Part shown: positions 52,544 through 60,983 of the stretch, piece by piece
How the letters are laid out: each line of letters begins with the position of its first letter
How positions within the stretch are numbered: position 1 is the first letter of the stretch
DNA from: Poriferisodalis sp965208925
GTDB lineage: Bacteria; Actinomycetota; Acidimicrobiia; Acidimicrobiales; Poriferisodalaceae
Reading direction: 5' to 3'
DNA: 64,000 nucleotides
Assembly (NCBI RefSeq): GCF_965208925.1
Contig: NZ_OZ242364.1
Span: 3,348,001 to 3,412,000 of the forward strand
Notes under the pieces: model-generated
Database searches by the model: none
The model's input: only the letters and a program-made list of their open reading frames with translations
What the model was told of the DNA's origin: nothing
Program-made: the position numbers and the translations under genes

Positions 52544-53551
52544 TCAGGACGTACCGCTCGAGTGCCTGCGTAGGAACCGCCAATGGTCCCCAAGCATCTG
52601 CTTGAGTTCCCGCTGGGCGCTCCATCCGAGCTCCGTTGCCGCCCGGCGGCAGTCAGCCCACGATTCAGCCAGATCGCCTGGCCGCCTCCCAATGACATCG
52701 AAGGGAATCTCCCGCTGCGTCACCTCCGAGGCCGCTCGCACGACCTCGTGCACTGACGTGCCGACGCCGGTGCCTAGGTTGAAAGCGCGGCTGGTGCAGG
52801 AGCCCAAGTCGGCTTCAAGAGCGGCAACGTGTCCCTCGGCAAGGTCCATGACATGGATGTAGTCGCGGATAGTGGTGCCATCAGGAGTGTCGTAGTCATC
52901 TCCGAAGATCTGGAGCTTGGCGCGCGTGCCCAACGCAACCTCCATCACCACCGGCACCAGGTTTTGCGGTTCGCTGAGCGGGATCTCACCGATGTCCCCC
53001 GACGGGTGTGCGCCGACGGGGTTGAAGTATCTCAACAAGACCGACCGCATTCGCGAGTCGGCGGAGGCGTCAGCAAGAATGCGCTCGCACATCTGCTTAG
53101 TCGCTCCATAGGGGCTCTCAGGTGCCAGCGGAGACGTCTCGGTCACCGGCAGTTCGGCGGCCCCCCCGTACACGACAGCGGATGAACTCAGCACGAATCG
53201 CGGAATGCCTCGCTCAAGTGCAGCTTCGGCCAGCGTCAGCGTCGATGCAAGATTGTTCCGGTAGTACCGCAGCGGCTCGAGAACCGACTCAGGGACGCTC
53301 TTGTGCGCTGCGAAGTGAATGATCGAATCGATGTCGCGAGAACGACAGATCTGCTCGATGGCGCCCCGGTCGGCCGCGTCGGCTTCGACAACGTCGAGCT
53401 GTGTTCCGGTCAAGGCGCGAAGCGCATCGACGACTCCGTGCTTGGCATTCGAGAAATCGTCGAGAATCACCACCTCCCGCCCGGCGGCGCAGAGTGCCAC
53501 GACGGTATGACTTCCCACATACCCGGCCCCGCCGGTCACCAGTGTGGTCAT
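52544..53551 (-). CDS. galE: UDP-glucose 4-epimerase
   Basis: 335 residues from ATG 53551. NAD loop TLVTGGAGYVGSHTVVAL, HFAAHKSVPESV, catalytic SSSAVVYGG and SPYGATKQMCE (YxxxK with Tyr-Gly-Ala-Thr-Lys), RYFNPVGAHPSG and TIRDYIHVMDLAEGHV are all standard GalE. It supplies UDP-galactose, in keeping with the glycan genes beside it. The frame beyond the ATG is not conserved. Confidence 0.95.
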   Translation of the reverse strand: MTTLVTGGAGYVGSHTVVALCAAGREVVILDDFSNAKHGVVDALRALTGTQLDVVEADAADRGAIEQICRSRDIDSIIHFAAHKSVPESVLEPLRYYRNNLASTLTLAEAALERGIPRFVLSSSAVVYGGAAELPVTETSPLAPESPYGATKQMCERILADASADSRMRSVLLRYFNPVGAHPSGDIGEIPLSEPQNLVPVVMEVALGTRAKLQIFGDDYDTPDGTTIRDYIHVMDLAEGHVAALEADLGSCTSRAFNLGTGVGTSVHEVVRAASEVTQREIPFDVIGRRPGDLAESWADCRRAATELGWSAQRELKQMLGDHWRFLRRHSSGTS

Positions 53552-53731
53552 GGGGGCAGTGTGCCACCCTCCCGCAACAGGCGACCGGTATGGTGAATGT
53601 TCGGTCGGATGGCCGCGGTGGCCCTGCTGCACATGTCAAGGAGCAGATCTTTGGAGCACGTCCGCGAACCGTTCGCCGAAGGCCATCCGGGCGCGGCCGG
53701 GACGTGCCGCCGTACCAGCGTCTTCGCCGGC

Positions 53732-54862
53732 ATGACACGTCGACCCCTGCGCCGGGCGGCCTGGCTCGCAGCACTGATGCTGACTGCGTGCTCGCAGATC
53801 ACGGTGCCGCCGGAAACGCACGAGGCCGAGCCCGCACCGACTGCCGGTCCGGCACCGACCATCACACCGCAGACCAGCGCTGCGCCATCCGCCGGCACAG
53901 TGCCGCCGGCCACCACGGCGCCAGTCACCTCGGTGGCCGTCACAGAGACAGCTGCCCCCATCACGACCACAGCGCCGCAATTCACAGCCCCGTTCACCGG
54001 CTTGCCGACACCCACCGAGATTCTCCGGCCCGCCGCAGTCGTCAAGATCGACAATCACCCCCGCGCTTTGCCGCAGTGGGGCATCAACCATGCCGATGTC
54101 GTCTACGAGGAACTCGTCGAAGCCCGTCTCACGCGATTCGCAGCGATCTTCCATTCCACCAATGCCGACATAGTCGGCCCTGTCCGATCGGCTCGCACCG
54201 GCGACTTTGCACTGCTGTCGAACCTCAACCGGCCCATCTTCGTGAACTCGGGAGCCAACGATTACACCGCGCGAGCCCTGCGCCGAGTCGACGCCATCGC
54301 CATCATCGACGGGGCCGCCATCGCCAAGGGCGTGTTCGAACGCTCGCCGGAGAAGAACGCCCCTCACAATCTCGTCACCGATACCGCTCGCATCTACGCA
54401 GCAGGTGCAGCCGAAGGCAGGACGCCGCCGAAGTACTTCCGGTTCCGCGCTGAGGGCGAACCGTTGTCGCGGGGCACGGCGGTCAGCGGCGTGGATATTG
54501 ACTACGGGCAGATCAAGGCGTCATACCGCTGGGATGCAGCCGCTGACGGATGGGCTCGCACGCAGAACGGCAAAGACCACACCGACTTCGACGGCGTGCG
54601 CATCGCACCAGAGAACGTCATCGTGCAGTTCGTGCGGTATCGCCAGAGCCCAGCGAACGCTGCCACCCCGGAGCCGGTGCTGACTGGCAGCGGTGAGGCT
54701 TGGATCTTCAGCGACGGCATGCTGGTTCGAGGCACCTGGGAGCGCCTGTCGGAACTCGATGTCACGGTGTTCCGTTCCGACAACGCCCTCATCGTGCCGC
54801 TGACACCCGGGCGCACGTGGATCTCGCTCGCAAGAGCCGGAACGGCGGAAATCGCCCCCTGA
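53732..54862 (+). CDS. DUF3048 domain lipoprotein
   Basis: 376 residues from ATG 53732. Lipoprotein signal peptide ends in LMLTAC; then a ~80-residue Thr/Pro/Ala linker, and the DUF3048 region: AVVKIDNHPRALPQWGINHADVVYEELVEA, split as VVKIDNHP and GINHADVVYEE, GPVRSARTGDF, NSGANDYTARALRR and the C-terminal GTWERLSELDVTVF, RTWISLAR. Cell-surface protein of unknown activity (YerB family). Upstream frame lacks protein character. Confidence 0.9.
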   Translation: MTRRPLRRAAWLAALMLTACSQITVPPETHEAEPAPTAGPAPTITPQTSAAPSAGTVPPATTAPVTSVAVTETAAPITTTAPQFTAPFTGLPTPTEILRPAAVVKIDNHPRALPQWGINHADVVYEELVEARLTRFAAIFHSTNADIVGPVRSARTGDFALLSNLNRPIFVNSGANDYTARALRRVDAIAIIDGAAIAKGVFERSPEKNAPHNLVTDTARIYAAGAAEGRTPPKYFRFRAEGEPLSRGTAVSGVDIDYGQIKASYRWDAAADGWARTQNGKDHTDFDGVRIAPENVIVQFVRYRQSPANAATPEPVLTGSGEAWIFSDGMLVRGTWERLSELDVTVFRSDNALIVPLTPGRTWISLARAGTAEIAP

Positions 54863-54884
54863 GCCGGTCGGCCCAACCCGTCGA

Positions 54885-55310
54885 TCAGTCGAACTCGTGG
54901 CGCGGCACGTCCGACCACAGTCGCTCGAGGTCGTAGTACTCGCGACTGGGCTCGTGGAAGACGTGCGCCACGAATTCACCGAAGTCGAGCAGCACCCATT
55001 GCGCCTCGTCGAGCCCCTCGGTGCGGATCGGTCCGGGCCCTCCGGCCGCCTTGACGTGCACTTCCATCAGCTCGGCGATGCGCCGCACGCGTCGCGCATT
55101 GGGAGCGCTCGCGATGATGAACCAATCGGTGATGGCGAGTACATCGCCCACATCGAGTGCCACGATGCGCTCGGCGGACATCTCCGCGGCGCCGACTGCC
55201 GCGGCCTGCACCAGCGGCGGCACACCGGCGCCTGAGTTGATCGGATCCCGCTGGAGGGCGTGAACCCCGGAAGAGGCCGGGGACGCCTGCGGAACCGATG
55301 CCACGTTCAC
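54885..55310 (-). CDS. rsfS: Ribosome silencing factor RsfS
   Basis: 141 residues from GTG 55310. Iojap/RsfS core: RIVALDVGDVLAITDWFIIAS, ARRVRRIAELMEVHVK and WVLLDFGEFVAHVFHEPSREYYDLERLW. It binds uL14 of the large subunit and blocks subunit joining under starvation. About 40 N-terminal residues precede the usual start of the family. GTGA overlap with nadD. Confidence 0.94.
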   Translation of the reverse strand: MNVASVPQASPASSGVHALQRDPINSGAGVPPLVQAAAVGAAEMSAERIVALDVGDVLAITDWFIIASAPNARRVRRIAELMEVHVKAAGGPGPIRTEGLDEAQWVLLDFGEFVAHVFHEPSREYYDLERLWSDVPRHEFD

Positions 55311-55900
55311 GGAGAATAGAGCCTGTGCTCGACGATGTAGCTCATGACGGCCGGCGGTACGAGCTGAGCTGCCTGAGGGGGGATCTCCTGAGCGGAACGA
55401 TGACTCAACAACTCGCGCACGAACGTGGCTGACGCCTCGACCGGTTCCATGAGCACAGTCTCGGAACGCCAGCCTTCGACATGGACGGACGGCGCGCCAC
55501 GCGGTTGCAGTACAGCCAGGCTCACACGCTCAGCGAGCTCGGCGGCACGGTGCCAAGTCGAGACACCGCGCGCTGCGGCGGGGCCCATCACCAGCAGCAT
55601 TTCGGTGCCAGGCTGCTCGAGCTCCGAGACCGTGTCAATGGTGTAGGTCGGTCCGCCTCGCCGGAGCTCCAGATCGCTCACGACCATGCCGTCGAAGTCG
55701 CGAAAGGCCAGCAGGGCCATGGCGAACCGGTGATGCGCAGGCGTGACGAGACGCTCGGCCGATTTCTGCCACGGATCGTTCGCCACAACGATGTGGAGCA
55801 GCTCGATGTCGAGCTGGGTTCGCGCGCAGATCGCGGCGGCAACATGACCGGCGTGGGGAGGGTCGAACGTGCCCCCGAAGATCGCTTGTCGCGGCGGCAC
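55307..55900 (-). CDS. nadD: Nicotinate-nucleotide adenylyltransferase
   Basis: 197 residues from GTG 55900. NAD-synthesis step forming deamido-NAD. Nucleotidyl-transferase motif FGGTFDPPHAGHVAAA (the (H/T)xGH box is PHAGH), ANDPWQKS, LELRRGGPTYTIDTVSEL, and the C-terminal VPPAVMSYIVEHRLYS. Precedes rsfS, the usual order; the obg-proB-proA block normally next to it is 5 kb away here. Confidence 0.94.
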   Translation of the reverse strand: MPPRQAIFGGTFDPPHAGHVAAAICARTQLDIELLHIVVANDPWQKSAERLVTPAHHRFAMALLAFRDFDGMVVSDLELRRGGPTYTIDTVSELEQPGTEMLLVMGPAAARGVSTWHRAAELAERVSLAVLQPRGAPSVHVEGWRSETVLMEPVEASATFVRELLSHRSAQEIPPQAAQLVPPAVMSYIVEHRLYSP

Positions 55901-55906
55901 CGCAGC

Positions 55907-55912
55907 AGTGTA
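55907..55912 (-). promoter_or_regulatory. -10 box of nadD (leaderless)
   Basis: On the minus strand TACACT ends six bases before GTG 55900. Transcription would begin at the start codon. No clear -35. Confidence 0.4.
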
Positions 55913-56132
55913 GAGTCACGCCACACATCATTTCTGCAGCGCTCACCGGGGTACCACTGCATCGATCAGCAAGCCCCGGTAGCGGCTGTTTGCGCGCGTC
56001 ACGCGCCATGTGCTATTTTTGACTGTCCGCCCAACGCAGTGCTGCGCAAGGTCCGGGTTCTCGGGCCTGGCATCGCATGCGGGCGTACAAGCAAGATCGG
56101 CCCCGCCACCACGGCGGTGCCACGCCTGAGTG

Positions 56133-56245
56133 AGGACTGCCGCAGTCCTGCGAGGGCTGAACATACCCGGTGCCCCCCGCCGGGTGGCATGCCAGGGCGG
56201 CATGCAACCGAAGACGAAGAACCGGCTGCCCCCTGCCGGTTGGAG
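56133..56245 (+). other. Structured leader of the sigma factor gene with C-loop and G-loop hairpins (6C-like)
   Basis: The 353-base gap between nadD and the sigma gene ends in four hairpins: AGGACTG-CCG-CAGTCCT (56133-56149); ACCCGG with loop TGCCCCCCG and CCGGGT (56165-56185); GCATGCC-AGGGC-GGCATGC (56187-56205); AACCGGC with loop TGCCCCCT and GCCGGTT (56220-56241). GGAG of the ribosome site follows directly. Two hairpins with C-rich loops are the hallmark of actinobacterial 6C RNAs; the G-rich loop between them could pair with either. The rest of the gap (55901-56130) shows no gene. Folding was done by eye. Confidence 0.45.
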
Positions 56246-56253
56246 CGAATGTC

Positions 56254-57120
56254 ATGGATTCAGTTGGCCAGTACCTGAACGAGATCGGCGCGGTGGCGCT
56301 GCTCACCGCAGAAGACGAGCGGATGCTCTCCCAGCAGATCGAAGCAGGACGCGATGCCAGGACGCGTCTCGACAGCGACGAGGAACTGTCCGTGGCCGAG
56401 CGGCGCGAACTGCGCAAGGCCGTGCAGACTGCCGCCGCCGCGCGCGACCGCTTCATCCGGGCGAATCTCCGCCTGGTCGTGTCCATCGCGCGCCGTTATC
56501 CGCTGCCTCCGACGCTGGAACTGCTCGACCTGATCCAGGAAGGCAACCTCGGCCTGGAGCATGCCGTCGAGAAGTTCGACTGGCGGCGCGGCTTCAAGTT
56601 CTCCACCTACGCGACGTTCTGGATCCGGCAGTCGATCGGGCGCGCGCTCGATCAGAAGGGCAGCCTCATCCGCCTGCCTTCGGACCGTTCTGCCACGTTG
56701 CGGGCCGCGCTGCGGCACAACGGGGGCGACAGCGACTCGCTCGACGACGAGAACGCGTGGCTGCAGCGGATCAGCACGCCCACCTCGCTCGACAAGACGG
56801 TCGGTGACGACGGTGACAGCGCCCTCATCGACCTCATCGGTGACGATGCGCCCGGTCCGGAGCATTACGCCATCGAGTCGGCTCGCAAGACCATGGTGCA
56901 TTCCATGCTCGGCCGCCTCGACGAGCGGGCGCAATATGCCGTCAAGCGACGCAACGGCCTCATTGACGGCGAGCAGCGCAGCTACCGCGAAATCGGCGAA
57001 GAGCTGGGTGTGACGGCCGAGGCGGCACGCCGCCTGGTCAAGCGCGCCGTCGATGAGCTGCAGAGCCTCGCCGCCGACGGCGAGTTTGTAGACATCGATG
57101 CCGACGCAGACGCTGTCTGA
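56254..57120 (+). CDS. Sigma-70 family RNA polymerase sigma factor (group 2/3 type)
   Basis: 288 residues from ATG 56254 with GGAG nine bases upstream. Region 1.2: DSVGQYLNEIGAVALLTAEDE; region 2: NLRLVVSIARRY, LLDLIQEGNLGLEHAVEKFD, KFSTYATFWIRQSIGRAL; region 3 begins IRLPSDRS but is shortened by roughly 20 residues and lacks a clear helix-turn-helix; region 4: RSYREIGEELGVTAEAARRLVKRA. Probably an alternative sigma factor. Its leader is highly structured. The 3' end overlaps the DAHP synthase start by 23 bases. Confidence 0.9.
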   Translation: MDSVGQYLNEIGAVALLTAEDERMLSQQIEAGRDARTRLDSDEELSVAERRELRKAVQTAAAARDRFIRANLRLVVSIARRYPLPPTLELLDLIQEGNLGLEHAVEKFDWRRGFKFSTYATFWIRQSIGRALDQKGSLIRLPSDRSATLRAALRHNGGDSDSLDDENAWLQRISTPTSLDKTVGDDGDSALIDLIGDDAPGPEHYAIESARKTMVHSMLGRLDERAQYAVKRRNGLIDGEQRSYREIGEELGVTAEAARRLVKRAVDELQSLAADGEFVDIDADADAV

Positions 57121-58528
57121 CGACGCAGCCTCACCGTCCGGCGCGCCCAGCCCCGCCGGATCTCTGCAGCACGCTCCAGACTGGCATCCCGGCTCGTGGG
57201 CCGAACGGCCCGCCGGCCAGCAACCCGACTGGCCCGACGCTGACGCTCTGGCAGCATCGCTGGCCGAGTTGCGTCGGCGTCCGCCGCTGGTTTTTGCAGG
57301 CGAGGCCAGGCGGCTGACTGAGCTGCTCGGGCACGTCTGCGCCGGGAAGGCTTTTGTGCTGCAAGCCGGCGACTGCGCTGAGTCGTTCGAGCTTTCGACT
57401 GCAGATCAGATACGCGACCGCCTCAAGGTGATCCTGCAGATGGCCGTGGTGATGCAGTACTCCGCCGGGCTGCCCATCGTGAAGGTGGGCCGCATCGCCG
57501 GTCAGTTCGCCAAGCCGCGCAGCTCGGCCACCGAGACCCGCGACGGCCTGACGCTGCCCATCTTCCGCGGCCACATTGTCAACGACATCGCGTTCGAACC
57601 TGAGGCCCGCACGCCCGACCCGTCCCGCCTGCTGGAGGCATACAGCACTTCTGCGGCGACGCTCAACTTGTTGCGGGCGTTCACGCGGGGCGGCTACGCC
57701 GACCTGCGGCAGGTGCACGACTGGAATCAGGAGTTCGTGGCCTCCAGCCCAGCCGGCCAGCGCTATGAAGTGCTGGCGAGCGGCATCGATGCAGCTCTGC
57801 GGTTCATGAACGCCTGCGGGCTCGACACCGACGACAGCGCCATGCGTCAGGTGGAGCTGTACACCAGCCACGAGGCACTGCTGCTGGGCTACGAGGAAGC
57901 GCTTACCCGCACCGACAGCATCACCGGCGACTGGTACGACTGCTCGGCGCACATGCTGTGGGTCGGCGAACGCACCCGCGAGCTCGACGGCGCCCATGTC
58001 GAATTCCTTCGGGGTGTGCACAATCCGATCGGGGCGAAGCTGGGCCCCACCGCTACGCCCGACGAGGCACTGGCGTTGTGCGAGACGCTGAACCCGCACC
58101 GGATCCCGGGCCGGTTGACCCTGATCAGCCGCATGGGGGCCGGCAACGTCGTGGCGTGCTACGAACCCATCCTGCGAGCAGTCACCGACGCCGGCCACCC
58201 GGTGGTATGGCAGTGCGACCCCATGCACGGCAATACGTTCAGCACCCCCGACGGGGTCAAGACTCGCCATTTCGACGCCATCCTGGCCGAGATCCGCCAG
58301 TATTTTGCCGCTCACGCCACGGCCGGGACATGGCCCGGCGGCATCCATCTCGAAATCACCGGCGATGCGGTCACCGAGTGCATCGGCGGCAGCGACGAAC
58401 TGGCTCAGCACCAGCTCGGCGACCGCTACGAGACCATGTGCGACCCTCGTCTGAACGGCCGCCAATCACTCGACTTGGCCTTCCTGGCCTCCGACCTGCT
58501 GGCCTCGGCCAGAAATGGAGCCGGCTAG
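57098..58528 (+). CDS. aroG: Class II 3-deoxy-7-phosphoheptulonate synthase
   Basis: 476 residues; first step of the shikimate pathway (PEP + erythrose-4-phosphate). Class II (plant/Mycobacterium type) motifs: FVLQAGDCAESF with the metal Cys, VVMQYSAGLPIVKVGRIAGQ, FAKPRS, YTSHEALLLGYEEALTR, LWVGERTRELDGAHVEF, NPIGAKLGPT, QCDPMHGNTFST and the C-terminal GSDELAQHQLGDRYETMCDPRLN. ATG 57098 overlaps the sigma gene, so they may be co-transcribed. Confidence 0.95.
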   Translation: MPTQTLSDDAASPSGAPSPAGSLQHAPDWHPGSWAERPAGQQPDWPDADALAASLAELRRRPPLVFAGEARRLTELLGHVCAGKAFVLQAGDCAESFELSTADQIRDRLKVILQMAVVMQYSAGLPIVKVGRIAGQFAKPRSSATETRDGLTLPIFRGHIVNDIAFEPEARTPDPSRLLEAYSTSAATLNLLRAFTRGGYADLRQVHDWNQEFVASSPAGQRYEVLASGIDAALRFMNACGLDTDDSAMRQVELYTSHEALLLGYEEALTRTDSITGDWYDCSAHMLWVGERTRELDGAHVEFLRGVHNPIGAKLGPTATPDEALALCETLNPHRIPGRLTLISRMGAGNVVACYEPILRAVTDAGHPVVWQCDPMHGNTFSTPDGVKTRHFDAILAEIRQYFAAHATAGTWPGGIHLEITGDAVTECIGGSDELAQHQLGDRYETMCDPRLNGRQSLDLAFLASDLLASARNGAG

Positions 58529-58537
58529 GTCAACCGG

Positions 58538-59974
58538 CTAGGCCAGGTTGTCGACGAAACCCTCGAGCTGGCGCAGGTTGCGGCACTCGAACACGCCGTC
58601 GGTATAGGTCGAGTACTCGGTGATCACCGAGTCGCCCGTGTCCCAATACGACCGGGGCTCTGGGTTCAGCCAGAACACCGAACGAGCCCGCTTCTGGCAC
58701 TCCTTGAGCACCCATGCGTTCGTCGAGTGGTAGTTGTTGCGAGCGTCGCCCAGGAACATCATCGTCGACTTGGCGTTCACATCCTTGCCGAAGTTCTCCC
58801 AGAACACGCCGAAGGCATGGCCGTAGTCGGAATGGCCGTCGACCCAGACGACATCGGCTTCGGTGTTCACCCGGTGCACTGCGTTGGTGATGTCCTCCTC
58901 GTTCTGGAACATGTGGGTGACCTCGTCGATGCCGTCGATGAAGACGAACGAGCGCACCTTGGAGAACTGATTCTGCAGCGCGTACACCAGGTGCAGCGTG
59001 AACCTGGCGAAGGCTGCCACCGAACCCGAGATGTCTGCGACCACGATGAGCTCAGGCTTGTTCGGCCGGGGATGGCGGAAGCGCGGCTCTGCGGGCACGC
59101 CGCCGTAGCTGAGCGAACGCCGCACTGTTGCTCGAAAATCGAGCGGGCCGCGCCGCTTGTGCTTGCGCTTGCGCGCCAGGCGCGCTGCCAGCTTGCGGGT
59201 CAGCGGCTGGATGGCCTTGCGGATGTTCGCCATCTCCTCACGGCTGGCGTGCATGAAGTCGACGTCTTCGGGCAGGGGCTTGCGCAGCGTCTTGGCCATT
59301 GCCTCGACGCCGCGGTCGGCCACGAGGCGACGCCGGATCTCCGCCTCGATTTCACGCTTCAACTGCTCGATGCGGTTCTCGAATTCTTCGCGTTCGAGCC
59401 GTTCCGCCAACGGTGTCATCTCGCCGTCGTAGCGCTGCGAAGACTCCTCGATCAGCCGATCCAGCATCCCGTCCAGATCTAGGTTGCGCAGCGTGCGGTA
59501 CAGGTAGTAGGTGCCGCCGACGGGCCGCCCCGGCTCCATGCCCGCGAACTGCGTCACCGCAGCTCGGGCCATGGCCGCCATCATCGCTTCGTCGGCGTTG
59601 AGCAGCGCCCGGAAGAGCATCTCGGCGATCTCCTCCGGCGACATGTCCTGCCCGCCGCCGCGGCCGCCCATGCCCTGCATCTGCTGGGACGTCCACTCTT
59701 CGAGATTGTCTGGATCGAACTCCCCGTTGCCGTCCTCGTCGCCGACGTTGTACTCCGGCCCGCGCAACGAGAAATACACCTCAAAGACCGTCTCGAACGC
59801 CCGCCAATGTTGCTCGTTCTTGACGAGCGTGGCCGCAAGCGCGTACTTGAAGGCGTCGCGGTCTTCGATGGGAATGTGCTTGACGGCCTCCATGGCGTCG
59901 AGGTTCTCCGTCAACGAGACCGGCAGGCCGGCGTTGCGCAGCTCTCCGACGAAGCCGCTGAGCAGATCCAACAT
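58538..59974 (-). CDS. VWA-domain protein (CoxE-like)
   Basis: 478 residues. The N-terminal part has GFVGELRNAGLPVSLTENLD, typical of CoxE-like proteins; the C-terminal von Willebrand A domain has the MIDAS-like VVADISGSVAAFARFTLHL, DGHSDYGHAFGVFWENF and TMMFLGDARNNYHSTNAW. With the MoxR ATPase 30 bases upstream it forms the common MoxR/VWA pair that remodels or inserts metals into enzymes. No CO dehydrogenase gene is in the window, so the client is unknown. Confidence 0.87.
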   Translation of the reverse strand: MLDLLSGFVGELRNAGLPVSLTENLDAMEAVKHIPIEDRDAFKYALAATLVKNEQHWRAFETVFEVYFSLRGPEYNVGDEDGNGEFDPDNLEEWTSQQMQGMGGRGGGQDMSPEEIAEMLFRALLNADEAMMAAMARAAVTQFAGMEPGRPVGGTYYLYRTLRNLDLDGMLDRLIEESSQRYDGEMTPLAERLEREEFENRIEQLKREIEAEIRRRLVADRGVEAMAKTLRKPLPEDVDFMHASREEMANIRKAIQPLTRKLAARLARKRKHKRRGPLDFRATVRRSLSYGGVPAEPRFRHPRPNKPELIVVADISGSVAAFARFTLHLVYALQNQFSKVRSFVFIDGIDEVTHMFQNEEDITNAVHRVNTEADVVWVDGHSDYGHAFGVFWENFGKDVNAKSTMMFLGDARNNYHSTNAWVLKECQKRARSVFWLNPEPRSYWDTGDSVITEYSTYTDGVFECRNLRQLEGFVDNLA

Positions 59975-60003
59975 GGCCGGTCTCCGTCCCCGCCGAGCGC
60001 TGT

Positions 60004-60885
60004 CTAGGCCTCGACCGTCAGCTCTTTGGCGGCCTTCTCGATATCAGACTGGTACTTGAGCAGGATGTGAAGCGTTTCCTTCGCCTGCTCGACATCGATG
60101 TTCTCGATGCCCAGCAGCACCAACGTGCGGGCCCAGTCCAAGGTCTCCGACACCGACGGTGCCTTCTTCAGCTCGAGCTGGCGGATGGAGCGCACGACGC
60201 GTGCGATCTGCTCGGCCAAGTTCTCGCTGATGCCGGCAACCTTGGTCAGAACGATCTGCTTCTCGCGTTCGAGATCGGGATAGTCGATGTGCAGGAACAG
60301 GCAGCGCCGCTTGAGTGCCTCGGACAGCTCGCGGGTGTTGTTGGACGTCAGGAACACCAGAGGGATCTGGCTTGCCATGATCGTGCCGAGCTCGGGAATC
60401 GAGACTTGGTAGTCCGACAGGATCTCGAGCAGCAGCGCCTCGGTCTCGATCTCGACCCGGTCCACCTCGTCGATGAGCAGCACCACCTTGTCCTGCGCGC
60501 TGATGGCTTCGAGCAGCGGACGGGTGAGCAGGAATTCGTCCTGGAAGATGTCGTCCTGCAGCTCCACCCAGTCCTCGTGCTCGGCGTCGACGCCCCGGTC
60601 GGCCTGGATGCGCAAGAGCTGCTTCTTGTAGTTCCACTCGTACAGCGCCTTGGCCTCGTCGAGCCCCTCGTAGCACTGGAGGCGAATCAGCCGGGCTCCG
60701 CTCATCGCAGCCACCGACTTGGCCAGCTCGGTCTTGCCGGTTCCCGCTGGTCCCTCGATGAGGACTGGTTTGCCGAGACGCTCGGCCAGGAACACCACAC
60801 TGGCGATGCCGTCGTCGGCGAGGTATTCGACTTTCGCCAAGCCTTCACGGACACCCGAGAGGTCTCCGAACATTGTCTCGTTCAT
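60004..60885 (-). CDS. MoxR-family AAA+ ATPase
   Basis: 293 residues. Walker A EGPAGTGKTELAKS, LIRLQCYEGLDEAKALYEW, Walker B VVLLIDEVDRVEIETEALLLEIL, sensor-1 FLTSNNTRELSEALKRRCLF and the C-terminal lid. Resembles CoxD and relatives that work with CoxE-like VWA proteins. Transcribed just upstream of that gene. Confidence 0.93.
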   Translation of the reverse strand: MNETMFGDLSGVREGLAKVEYLADDGIASVVFLAERLGKPVLIEGPAGTGKTELAKSVAAMSGARLIRLQCYEGLDEAKALYEWNYKKQLLRIQADRGVDAEHEDWVELQDDIFQDEFLLTRPLLEAISAQDKVVLLIDEVDRVEIETEALLLEILSDYQVSIPELGTIMASQIPLVFLTSNNTRELSEALKRRCLFLHIDYPDLEREKQIVLTKVAGISENLAEQIARVVRSIRQLELKKAPSVSETLDWARTLVLLGIENIDVEQAKETLHILLKYQSDIEKAAKELTVEA

Positions 60886-60983
60886 TCTGGGTGTCTCCCC
60901 TGTGGATGTCAGAGTGGGTACCGGGCCGCCGGCAAACCGAACCGGTCAGACAGTGTGGCAGCCGCGGCTACCTCTCGGCACGG

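Noticed and set aside
58538..60885. CO dehydrogenase (cox) accessory operon
   Set aside because: The VWA and MoxR proteins resemble CoxE and CoxD, but no coxMSL genes are present, so only the generic MoxR/VWA call is supported.
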